DNA from: Deltaproteobacteria bacterium
Lineage (GTDB): Bacteria > Desulfobacterota > Desulfobacteria > Desulfobacterales > C00003060
Length of the DNA stretch: 5,085 nucleotides
Direction of reading: 5' to 3'
NCBI GenBank assembly: GCA_003647435.1
Contig: QMMV01000181.1
Coordinates: 1-5,085, forward strand
Positions 1 to 5,085 of the stretch are shown here, in pieces. Numbering within the stretch: the stretch's first letter is position 1; every line of letters starts with the position of its first letter. The notes under the pieces are model-generated. The model searched no databases, was not told the DNA's origin, and saw only the letters and a list, made by a program, of their open reading frames with translations. The position numbers were made by a program, and so were the translations under genes.

Positions 1-12
1 ACATAAGTGTTT

Positions 13-59
13 TCGTATCACTTTAGTCCTTTCAAAAAAAGACAGAAAGAGTGTACAGG
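13..59 (-). repeat. Diverged copy C of a ~55-bp dispersed intergenic repeat
   Basis: The first 26 bases (from 13) match the repeat at 109-162 at about 22 of 26 positions, including the plus-strand word CACTTTAG. An A-run and AGACA/ACAGG words follow in the same order. The right half is less conserved, so the right boundary is approximate. It lies 50 bases left of copy A in the same orientation, which suggests local duplication followed by divergence. The minus strand is given by analogy with copy B, which precedes a minus-strand gene. Confidence 0.6.
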
Positions 60-61
60 AT

Positions 62-89
62 GTCATTCGGGTTTCGGGTTTCGGAGCCT
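62..89. repeat. Degenerate heptamer tandem array, about four units
   Basis: Four consecutive 7-base units can be read: GTCATTC at 62, GGGTTTC at 69, GGGTTTC at 76 and a weaker GGAGCCT at 83. The two middle units are identical. The first unit resembles GTCATTT in the second heptamer array at 2212-2239. The array lies between copies C and A of the dispersed repeat. No function is evident. Confidence 0.55.
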
Positions 90-108
90 GTAGCAAGCCT
101 TAGATTTG

Positions 109-162
109 TCGTAACACTTTAGCTCTTTTAAAAACAGACATACGGAACGGACAGGCCATCCG
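109..162 (-). repeat. Copy A of a ~55-bp dispersed intergenic repeat
   Basis: This 54-base element matches 3086-3141 at all but three positions: one T/C substitution, one missing A in the A-run, and one missing T near the right end. It lies about 107 bases beyond the metG stop, in gene-free sequence, and has the same orientation as copy B. Key plus-strand words are CACTTTAGCTC, an A-run, and ACGGAACGGACAGGCC. An open minus-strand frame of 67 codons (266 to 63) crosses it, but nothing in its translation resembles a protein family. I treat this as non-coding repeat. Confidence 0.8.
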
Positions 163-269
163 ATTGGAGACCGTCTCAAACTCGAGCCCCCTGCCTTCCG
201 GTTGATCCGGCCAACTCTTTTGGAAATTATTCGTGTCGCTTTTGCTGGTTGAGTTTGTTCACGCAACCC
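163..269. other. Gene-free spacer beyond metG
   Basis: This sequence follows the metG stop codon on the minus strand. It contains a short near-palindrome, GAGACCGTCTC at 167-177, and a CCGG-ATCAA-CCGG type short hairpin near 197-212 (four-base stem). Neither is followed by a T-run on the minus strand, so no convincing intrinsic terminator is present. With 1-162 it completes a 269-base stretch without a supported gene. Confidence 0.5.
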
Positions 270-2189
270 TCACATGACGGCCGTCCCGGGCTCACAGGGA
301 CTATCCACGGTAAGCAACCTGCACGTATCCCCGTCAGCAGCAACCAGAATCATTCCCTGGGAGAGGATACCCATCAACTTAGCCGGCTTTAGGTTGGCTA
401 CAAGAATTACCTGTTTCCCTGTGAGGTCTTCAGGTTCGTAACTTTTTGCTATACCGGCAACAATCGTCCTCACATCTCCTGCATCAACCTTTAATTTTAT
501 CAGGTCCTTGCTTCCGCGAACATGTTCGGCATGAAGCACTCTGGCAACCCGAATGTCAATCTGCTGAAAGGTTTCCACCGATATTTCGGGCTTTGCCTCA
601 AACGACGGCTCTGTGGCGGGCACTCCCCGGCGAGATAACTTCAAGTTATCCTTTTCGATCCTTGGGAATAGCGTAATCGTCTTTGGAAGCTTCGTACCTG
701 GTATCGTTTTTCCCCAGGTCCTGAGGTCTTCTAATTTCTGGAAGTGGGCTGCAGAAGGCATCCCGAGGTGTCTTTGCATTACCAGGCACCTCTCCGGCAT
801 AAACGGGTAGAGAAGCCCGGCAATCACACGAAGTCCCTCAAGGATATTGTAAAGCACCATCTGCAGCTGTTTATGCTGGGACTTTTTCTTGGCAAGCTCC
901 CACGGAGCAGTGATGTCTATATATCTGTTAATGTAGTTTACAAGCTGCCAGATCGCCACAAGGGCCTTGTGGAAAGCGAAACTTTCCATTCCTTTCTGGT
1001 AGTCGCCAATGGCCTTCATGACATATAATTTCATATCACGGTCAAGACTGCTTTCCGGAGCTGCATCGCCTTGCGGCACGATACCATCGAAGTATTTGTG
1101 GACCATGGTCAAGCTGCGGCTGAAGAGATTCCCAAGGTCGTTAGCCAGATCAGAATTAATGCGTTGAATCATGCTCTTCTCATTGAAGCTTGCATCAAGA
1201 CCAAAGACCATCTCCCGCATCAGAAAGTACCGAAAGGCATCTGCACCGTATACATCTATTAAGTCAAGGGGATCTACTACATTTCCGAGGCTTTTGGACA
1301 TCTTCCCCTGATCGACATTCCAGTAACCGTGAACATGCAGACGCCGATACAGCGGAATACCAGCGGCCTTGAGGATGATGGGCCAGTATATGCCGTGAGG
1401 CTTGAGGATATCCTTTGCCACAATGTGATGGGCAACAGGCCAGAATGTCTTGAAACGTTTGTCATCCGGATATCCTAAGGCGGAGACGTAGTTTACAAGG
1501 GCATCAAACCAGACATAGGTAACGTACTGTTCGTCAAAGGGAAGGGTAATCCCCCACTTTAAGCGGGATTTGGGACGGGATATACATAGGTCGTCGAGAG
1601 GCTCACGCAAAAAGGCAAGCACCTCGTTCCTATAACGGTCAGGGGTAATGAAATCCGGATGGGTATTGATATACTCAATAAGCCAGTCCTGATATCGGCT
1701 CATCCTGAAAAAATAGTTAGACTCCTTGATCACCTCCGGTACCGTTTTATGATCAGGACATCTTCCATTCACTAACTCCCGTTCAGTATAGAAGCGCTCG
1801 CACCCGAAACAATATGCTCCCTCATATTCGCTGAAGTAGATGTCTCCAGCATCGTAGATCTTTTGCAACAAATCCCTGACAATGCTGATGTGATCAGGAT
1901 TGGTTGTACGAATGAAATAGTCGTACTTTATATGGATCTTAGGCCATAAGTCCCTGAATAGCTTACTGACCTGATCGACATAAACCATGGGGCTCAAACC
2001 CTCTTCTCTCGCTGCACGGACTACTTTGTCTCCGTGTTCATCAGTCCCTGTCAAAAAATAAGTTTCCTGACCGCAGATTTGATGGTATCGATTTGCCACA
2101 TCAGCCACAATAGTGGTGTAGGCGTGACCGAGATGAGGTCTCGCATTCACATAATAAATAGGTGTTGTAACATAAAACGGTTCCTTCAT
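270..2189 (-). CDS. metG: Methionyl-tRNA synthetase (MetG), with C-terminal tRNA-binding domain
   Basis: The 639-residue product charges tRNA-Met with methionine using ATP, in the cytoplasm, for both initiation and elongation. The class I Rossmann core carries the HIGH-type motif HLGH at residues 19-22 and the KMSKS loop at 296-300. The inserted connective domain has a single zinc knuckle, C127, C130, C144 and H147 (Cys-Cys-Cys-His), which resembles the Thermus-type enzyme more than the two-knuckle E. coli type. The helical anticodon-binding domain spans about 340-510 and includes a PWELAK stretch at 429-434. After a linker, residues about 537-639 form an EMAP-II/Trbp111-like tRNA-binding domain that in this family supports dimerisation and tRNA capture. 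The length is normal for the two-part bacterial form and no frameshift is seen. The start is supported by a good Shine-Dalgarno. The gene lies 69 bases downstream of ricT on the same strand and is probably cotranscribed with it. Confidence 0.97.
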   Translation of the reverse strand: MKEPFYVTTPIYYVNARPHLGHAYTTIVADVANRYHQICGQETYFLTGTDEHGDKVVRAAREEGLSPMVYVDQVSKLFRDLWPKIHIKYDYFIRTTNPDHISIVRDLLQKIYDAGDIYFSEYEGAYCFGCERFYTERELVNGRCPDHKTVPEVIKESNYFFRMSRYQDWLIEYINTHPDFITPDRYRNEVLAFLREPLDDLCISRPKSRLKWGITLPFDEQYVTYVWFDALVNYVSALGYPDDKRFKTFWPVAHHIVAKDILKPHGIYWPIILKAAGIPLYRRLHVHGYWNVDQGKMSKSLGNVVDPLDLIDVYGADAFRYFLMREMVFGLDASFNEKSMIQRINSDLANDLGNLFSRSLTMVHKYFDGIVPQGDAAPESSLDRDMKLYVMKAIGDYQKGMESFAFHKALVAIWQLVNYINRYIDITAPWELAKKKSQHKQLQMVLYNILEGLRVIAGLLYPFMPERCLVMQRHLGMPSAAHFQKLEDLRTWGKTIPGTKLPKTITLFPRIEKDNLKLSRRGVPATEPSFEAKPEISVETFQQIDIRVARVLHAEHVRGSKDLIKLKVDAGDVRTIVAGIAKSYEPEDLTGKQVILVANLKPAKLMGILSQGMILVAADGDTCRLLTVDSPCEPGTAVM

Positions 2190-2195
2190 TTAACA

Positions 2196-2202
2196 TCCTT
2201 CC
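2196..2202 (-). promoter_or_regulatory. Shine-Dalgarno of metG
   Basis: The minus strand reads GGAAGGA, followed by six bases and then the ATG at 2189-2187. This is the best ribosome-binding site in the window and fixes the metG start at MKEPFYVTTP, which also matches the usual N-terminus of the family. Confidence 0.75.
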
Positions 2203-2211
2203 GATTTAGAC

Positions 2212-2239
2212 GTTATTCGTTATCCGTCATTTGTTATTG
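2212..2239. repeat. Degenerate heptamer tandem array in the ricT-metG spacer
   Basis: Four contiguous 7-base units occur: GTTATTC (2212), GTTATCC (2219), GTCATTT (2226) and GTTATTG (2233). Each differs from the consensus GTTATTC by no more than two bases. The array fills much of the 69-base gap between the ricT stop and the metG Shine-Dalgarno, so it would lie in the mRNA leader of metG if the genes are cotranscribed. It resembles the degenerate heptameric repeats described in bacterial intergenic DNA, for example the STRR sequences of cyanobacteria, but no function can be read from it. Confidence 0.65.
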
Positions 2240-2258
2240 GGTGCTATGGATGAGTTTT

Positions 2259-3068
2259 TCAGCTTTGAGCATTCACCGAAGTTATTTCGTTTAATCCAAC
2301 TTCAAACTGATGGGCCTCATCCACCTGGATAACGATCGATTCCTTTAGCACATTATGTCGGACGACCCTCCCACGACCCTTCTGGGTTCGCACTATCTTT
2401 CCACAATCCGGGAACTTCTTTTTAAGCTCGCAATAAGTGTCATATTCAAAAGCCAGGCAGCACATGAGCCGCCCGCACAGCCCGGAAATCTTACTGGGAT
2501 TCAGCGACAGGCCTTGTTCTTTTGCCATTCGCACAGATACCGGGTGAAACTCACGCATAAAGGCGTGGCAGCACAATTCATGGCCACACGGCCCAATGCC
2601 TCCGATCATTTTGGCTCTATTACGGACCCCGATCTGGCGCATTTCGATACGCACTTTGTAAGTTTTGACAAGCATCTTTACCAGTTCTCGAAAATCGACA
2701 CGCCCGTCAGCCGTATAGTAAAACGTAAGCTTATCGGCTTCGAGCCGAGTCTGCACTGAGACAAGGTGCATATCGAGCCCAAGTTTTTTGATACAGTCGT
2801 TGCAATATGTAAAGGCGGATCTTTCCAGGTCAAGGTTTTTTTTGTACTGTTCAACATCTCCATCATTCGCCATGCGATAGACTTTCTTCAGGGAAAGCCT
2901 CTCCTCCTCTTTTGTTGGAGGCCTCGGGGTTGTGACAACCGTGCCGAAGGCGAGTCCATCCGTGGTTTCGACAATCACATGACTGCCACAGGAAACAACG
3001 AAGTGACCGGCATCACAATTATAAATCTTTCCACCCGGCCTGAATCTTGTACCGACAATCTTACCCAT
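2259..3068 (-). CDS. ricT: PSP1/YaaT-type regulatory Fe-S protein (RicT family)
   Basis: The 269-residue protein belongs to the PSP1 C-terminal domain family. In Bacillus subtilis the homologue RicT (YaaT) joins RicA and RicF in a soluble Fe-S complex that promotes RNase Y-dependent mRNA maturation and affects sporulation and biofilm phosphorelays. The domain covers roughly residues 5-150. The family cysteine signature is clear: GPCGHELCC at 160-167 and GLCGRLMCC at 197-204, with further cysteines at 89, 92, 213 and 222. These are candidate cluster ligands. No membrane segment or signal peptide is seen, so it is cytoplasmic. The length is typical and the frame intact. A weak GGGGA (3082-3078) lies nine bases before the ATG, and the dispersed repeat copy B begins 18 bases upstream. 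The gene sits between holB and metG, an arrangement found in other bacteria. RicA and RicF partners are not in this window, so the exact role here is inferred from family membership only. Confidence 0.92.
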   Translation of the reverse strand: MGKIVGTRFRPGGKIYNCDAGHFVVSCGSHVIVETTDGLAFGTVVTTPRPPTKEEERLSLKKVYRMANDGDVEQYKKNLDLERSAFTYCNDCIKKLGLDMHLVSVQTRLEADKLTFYYTADGRVDFRELVKMLVKTYKVRIEMRQIGVRNRAKMIGGIGPCGHELCCHAFMREFHPVSVRMAKEQGLSLNPSKISGLCGRLMCCLAFEYDTYCELKKKFPDCGKIVRTQKGRGRVVRHNVLKESIVIQVDEAHQFEVGLNEITSVNAQS

Positions 3069-3085
3069 GAGCTAAGTTCCCCAAC

Positions 3086-3141
3086 TCGTAACACTTCAGC
3101 TCTTTTAAAAAACAGACATACGGAACGGACAGGCCTATCCG
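3086..3141 (-). repeat. Copy B of a ~55-bp dispersed intergenic repeat
   Basis: This 56-base element is nearly identical to 109-162, with one substitution and two single-base length differences, although the copies lie about 3 kb apart. It starts 18 bases upstream of the ricT ATG on the gene's template-proximal side, so it would be in the ricT 5' untranslated region or promoter. The minus strand reads CTGAAGTG where copy A reads CTAAAGTG. The near identity against divergent copy C suggests recent spread or conversion between A and B. Confidence 0.85.
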
Positions 3142-3142
3142 C

Positions 3143-3205
3143 AATGATATTTTCAAAAATCTAAACTGATACCCCAGCTCTTATCTGCAGTTTCGAAAAA
3201 TCATT
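3143..3205. repeat. Imperfect inverted repeat in the holB-ricT spacer
   Basis: AATGAT at 3143-3148 pairs with ATCATT at 3200-3205, and AAACTG at 3163-3168 pairs with CAGTTT at 3188-3193. Between them, TTTTC and A-runs also match partly, but the left arm is about eight bases longer, so the stem is interrupted. The loop is about 19 bases. No T-run follows on the minus strand, so this is not an obvious intrinsic terminator. It directly abuts the dispersed repeat copy B. Confidence 0.4.
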
Positions 3206-3409
3206 GGTGGTTATGCCTAAACCCGGTATCACCGAAAGCAGAACTATAACATAGTGAAACCGTGATATGTATCCATTTTGCGAAAATTGTAACCCGAAAA
3301 TTTGAATAGGTGGCACACAACGATTTCAACTACTTACAAGACCAACACGTGGTTTTCCGGAATACGGGGTAAACTGAAACATAATAACTGTGTATCATGT
3401 GAAAAGGGC

Positions 3410-4387
3410 TTATGTTTTGAACAGCTGCATCATCATCACCTCTGAGGCAAGACGGCGGTTGGCGTTCCTTCGTATAGCCGCTTGCGCCGAAAAGACTACC
3501 TGCATTTTTTCGAGGATCTGATCTATTGACTCTCTTTTTGCAGCATGCCCAATATCCTCCACAAAGTCCTTATTGACAAGCTTTTCAGGACACAGCTTAT
3601 ATATAAGGACATCTCTGAACCAAACAGCGATCAGGCGCAGGGCGTCATCCAATCTGTTTTTATCATTCGCCAGTGCACTGGCGAAGGCAAAAAGGGAGGG
3701 TATCGATTCACCGGAAGCCGACTTAAGCCGCTGCAGAATAGATTTGCGCCAATCCATCCAGCTATCTACGTCGGCCGAAAGCGCCATCCCAAGGCTTCCT
3801 CTGGCCAATATGGCGAGGATTATGGCGGTTTCCCTGCTCAGGCCGCGGCTTACAACAAGGCTGTCAGCGATTTTTTCCGTGGGAATCGGCCTGAAGGGAA
3901 TGTGCCGGCATCTGGATACAATCGTCGGCAGCAAATCGGTGGTCTGGTTTGCAGTAAGGATTATGACGGTAGCATCTGGAGGCTCCTCCAAGACCTTCAG
4001 GATAGCGTTGGCAGCTTCGGCGTTCATCCTGTGTGCACTCTGAATGATGACGACCCTCCATTTCCCCTCAACAGGCGCAAACCTGAGTTGTTTGCACATG
4101 TTTCTCACCTGGTCGATCTTGATAAAGGCGCCGTCAGGTCTGACCGTAATCACGTCCGGGTGATTGCCGGAAATCACCTTCTGGCAGGATCGACACCTAC
4201 CACAACCCGAAACACCGACAGGGTTCAAGCAGTTAAGAGCCATAGCGAGCGCCCCGGCAGTTGTCTGCTTGCCTATACCGTCAATTCCCGTAAAAAGCAA
4301 GCTATGCGGAAGGCGGTTTCTCAGAAGCATTTGGGTCAACATGCGAATTGGGCCTGCCTGGCCAAGGATTGATTCAAATGTCATCAT
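3410..4387 (-). CDS. holB: DNA polymerase III delta-prime subunit (HolB)
   Basis: The 325-residue protein is the delta-prime subunit of the replicative clamp loader, which works with delta and tau/gamma to load the beta clamp at primed sites. The AAA+ core covers about residues 5-170. The P-loop region reads GIDGIGKQT at 34-42, with Q after the lysine where ATP-binding members have T or S. Cysteines 53, 62, 65 and 68 form the zinc module typical of clamp loaders. The Walker B position reads IIQSAHRM (114-121) where active ATPases have an acidic pair, followed by the family signature ANAILKVLEEPP (126-137). The SRC motif is at 158-160; in delta-prime its arginine acts as a finger toward a neighbouring subunit. 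The C-terminal helical domain (about 205-325) is of usual length. Two adjacent ATGs (4387 and 4384) are possible and neither has a nearby Shine-Dalgarno; MTFESILGQ from the second fits relatives well. No tmk gene is adjacent here; the upstream neighbour is divergent. Confidence 0.93.
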   Translation of the reverse strand: MMTFESILGQAGPIRMLTQMLLRNRLPHSLLFTGIDGIGKQTTAGALAMALNCLNPVGVSGCGRCRSCQKVISGNHPDVITVRPDGAFIKIDQVRNMCKQLRFAPVEGKWRVVIIQSAHRMNAEAANAILKVLEEPPDATVIILTANQTTDLLPTIVSRCRHIPFRPIPTEKIADSLVVSRGLSRETAIILAILARGSLGMALSADVDSWMDWRKSILQRLKSASGESIPSLFAFASALANDKNRLDDALRLIAVWFRDVLIYKLCPEKLVNKDFVEDIGHAAKRESIDQILEKMQVVFSAQAAIRRNANRRLASEVMMMQLFKT

Positions 4388-4388
4388 T

Positions 4389-4439
4389 TGACTAAAGTGA
4401 CTAAAGTGAACTAAAGTTTGAAGTGACCGAAGTGTCCGG
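4389..4439. repeat. Degenerate 9-mer tandem array touching the holB start
   Basis: Two exact copies of TGACTAAAG (4389 and 4398) are followed by TGAACTAAAG (4407), TTTGAAG (4417), TGACCGAAG (4424) and a remnant TGTCCGG (4433). The array begins one base from the holB ATG codon (4387) and occupies the place where a Shine-Dalgarno would be. The core CTAAAGTG also occurs on the minus strand in copy A (CTAAAGTGTT) and copy C (CTAAAGTGAT) of the dispersed repeat. No function is known to me. Confidence 0.75.
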
Positions 4440-4464
4440 TCATTTGTTGTACTTGCAGTTACTG

Positions 4465-4483
4465 CCTCCTGATTTTCCTCCTG
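4465..4483 (-). repeat. Paired CAGGAGG motif in the holB leader
   Basis: CCTCCTG occurs at 4465-4471 and again at 4477-4483, reading CAGGAGG twice on the minus strand. Each contains a perfect anti-16S AGGAGG core, yet the holB ATG is about 78 bases or more downstream, and no start codon lies at normal spacing. Chance or a displaced ribosome-binding function are both possible. Confidence 0.4.
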
Positions 4484-4494
4484 TCCACTTGTAC

Positions 4495-4500
4495 TTTATA
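4495..4500 (-). promoter_or_regulatory. Possible -10 element for holB
   Basis: The minus strand reads TATAAA, five of six matches to the sigma-70 -10 box, about 108 bases upstream of the holB start. A TTGACA-like word lies at 4512-4507, but only six bases away, which is too close to act as its -35. No good -35 is present at 16-18 bases. This is a weak call. Confidence 0.2.
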
Positions 4501-4533
4501 CAATACTGTCAACAAGCGCAACAGGAAAATGGC

Positions 4534-4561
4534 TTGACACTCCATACAACCTTAATGTAAC
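4534..4561 (+). promoter_or_regulatory. Candidate sigma-70 promoter of the tolQ gene
   Basis: A perfect TTGACA -35 box at 4534-4539 is followed after 16 bases by TGTAAC at 4556-4561, four of six matches to TATAAT. Transcription would begin near 4568 and leave a leader of roughly 70 bases before the tolQ ATG at 4641. Orientation and position suit the divergent arrangement with holB. The -10 is only fair, so the call is tentative. Confidence 0.4.
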
Positions 4562-4640
4562 TTTTCGCTGGTTGGAGCTCCATGTCCCGTGTCGATCCAG
4601 AGAGGCACAAAATACCAAATTCATAGAATTGATATGTCCG

Positions 4641-5085
4641 ATGACCGCGTCCTTTAGCAGTGATATTGTGCAGATGGTTCTCCATGCAGGGCTCATGGTA
4701 CGGCTTGTTCTGTTGGTTTTGCTGTTTTTTTCCATAACGTCATGGGCAATAATATTCACAAAATACCGGCTCTTCAAAAAGGCCCGAAAAGAATCGAACA
4801 GATTTATCAACCTTTTCTGGAACACGCGAAGCCTTTCTGAAGTTTTTGCAGCCTCAAGGCAATTTCACTACAGTCCCACGGCCAGGATATTCCGTGTTGC
4901 CTATGCGGAACTCAGAAAAGTGAGCAAGCCCCCCTCATCGACATCGGGTAGCCACAAGACCCAGAGGCTGACACCGCATCAGCATGTGGTTGCGGTTGAC
5001 AACATCAAACGGGCACTTCGCCGGGCAGCAAACGTGGAGATGGTCGGCCTCACCAAGGCCCTGCCATTTCTGGCAACTACAGGAA
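4641..5085 (+). CDS. tolQ: TolQ/ExbB-type proton channel protein, N-terminal part (cut by window end)
   Basis: The 148 visible residues match the N-terminal two thirds of the MotA/TolQ/ExbB family. These inner-membrane proteins use the proton-motive force with a TolR/ExbD partner, either to drive the Tol-Pal system in outer-membrane maintenance and division or to power TonB-dependent transport. A short N-terminal segment is followed by one strong hydrophobic helix at about 13-39, ending in SWAIIFTKY, a typical TolQ feature. A cytoplasmic loop follows, with a Ser/Pro/His-rich stretch around 97-116, then the conserved region RALRRAANVEMVGLTKALP and FLATTG, which leads into the second membrane helix lost at the edge. 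The ATG at 4641 is chosen because it gives the usual short leader; the frame is open back to 4473 but without an ATG. No strong Shine-Dalgarno precedes it. The SITSWAI start favours TolQ over ExbB, but the subclass depends on unseen neighbours (tolR, tolA, tolB, pal). Confidence 0.88.
   Translation, partial: MTASFSSDIVQMVLHAGLMVRLVLLVLLFFSITSWAIIFTKYRLFKKARKESNRFINLFWNTRSLSEVFAASRQFHYSPTARIFRVAYAELRKVSKPPSSTSGSHKTQRLTPHQHVVAVDNIKRALRRAANVEMVGLTKALPFLATTG

Larger units (their letters stand above)
3069..3409. other. Long gene-free spacer between holB and ricT
   Basis: This 341-base stretch separates two genes on the same strand. It holds the dispersed repeat copy B (3086-3141), an imperfect inverted repeat (3143-3205), and a short palindrome ATTTTGCGAAAAT at 3275-3287 with CGAAAATT repeated 14 bases later at 3295. 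The rest is AT-richer than the flanking genes. No coding frame of useful length with a start and ribosome-binding site was found on either strand, and no clear terminator or consensus promoter. The length suggests ricT may have its own promoter here, or that a small insertion entered the spacer. Confidence 0.6.

Noticed and set aside
63..266. 67-codon minus-strand open frame downstream of metG
   Set aside because: It runs through a non-coding repeat (copy A) and the heptamer array, its translation is basic and low-complexity with no family resemblance, and no Shine-Dalgarno supports the start.
2355..3164. Two plus-strand open frames (134 and 132 codons) opposite ricT
   Set aside because: Both are antisense shadows of the well-supported RicT frame and have no domain signature.
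3275..3303. Insertion-sequence end around ATTTTGCGAAAAT and repeated CGAAAATT
   Set aside because: The words are short and AT-rich, no matching terminal inverted repeat, target duplication or transposase fragment could be found.
3545..4372. 275-codon plus-strand open frame
   Set aside because: It lies entirely antisense to holB, whose minus-strand product has clear clamp-loader motifs. The antisense translation shows no recognisable domain.
4411..4443. Ten-residue leader frame (minus strand) before holB
   Set aside because: ATG to TAG is present but is formed by the tandem repeat, and AGGAGG is over 20 bases from its ATG. It is too short and poorly supported to call a leader peptide.
4496..4825. 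109-codon minus-strand open frame
   Set aside because: It overlaps the start of tolQ in antisense and crosses the candidate promoter; the plus-strand frame matches a known family and this one does not.
1..5085. CRISPR array, tRNA or rRNA gene
   Set aside because: The tandem arrays have 7-9 base units with no spacers, and the dispersed repeats are too few and too far apart for CRISPR. No cloverleaf or ribosomal sequence was recognised.

Overview
The window looks like ordinary chromosome from a Gram-negative bacterium of moderate GC, most likely a member of the Desulfobacterota (former Deltaproteobacteria). That assignment is inference. It rests on a holB-ricT-metG gene order, a divergent tolQ-type gene that implies a Tol-Pal or Exb envelope system, and intergenic spacers filled with short degenerate tandem repeats. 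No marker gene here fixes the genus.

Layout: positions 1-269 carry no convincing gene but hold two copies of a dispersed repeat (13-59 and 109-162) and a heptamer array (62-89). Three genes follow on the minus strand, transcribed right to left: holB (DNA polymerase III delta-prime, 4387-3410), ricT (PSP1/YaaT-type Fe-S protein, 3068-2259) and metG (methionyl-tRNA synthetase, 2189-270). The holB-ricT spacer is 341 bases and holds a third copy of the dispersed repeat plus an imperfect inverted repeat. The ricT-metG spacer is 69 bases and holds a second heptamer array. To the right, the 253-base spacer 4388-4640 separates holB from a divergent plus-strand tolQ/exbB-type gene that runs off the window end. 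This spacer has a 9-mer tandem array touching the holB start and a plausible sigma-70 promoter facing tolQ.

How the genes relate: holB and metG are housekeeping functions (replication clamp loading, translation). ricT belongs to a widespread family known from Bacillus as part of the RicAFT complex, and it commonly sits next to holB and metG. TolQ belongs to a separate envelope-energising unit. No defence system, CRISPR array, tRNA, rRNA or intact mobile element was seen. The least explained material is the repeat content of every intergenic spacer: one ~55-base family with three copies, degenerate 7- and 9-base tandem arrays, and short words shared among them. I see no new multi-gene system; the repeats are the part most worth following up.
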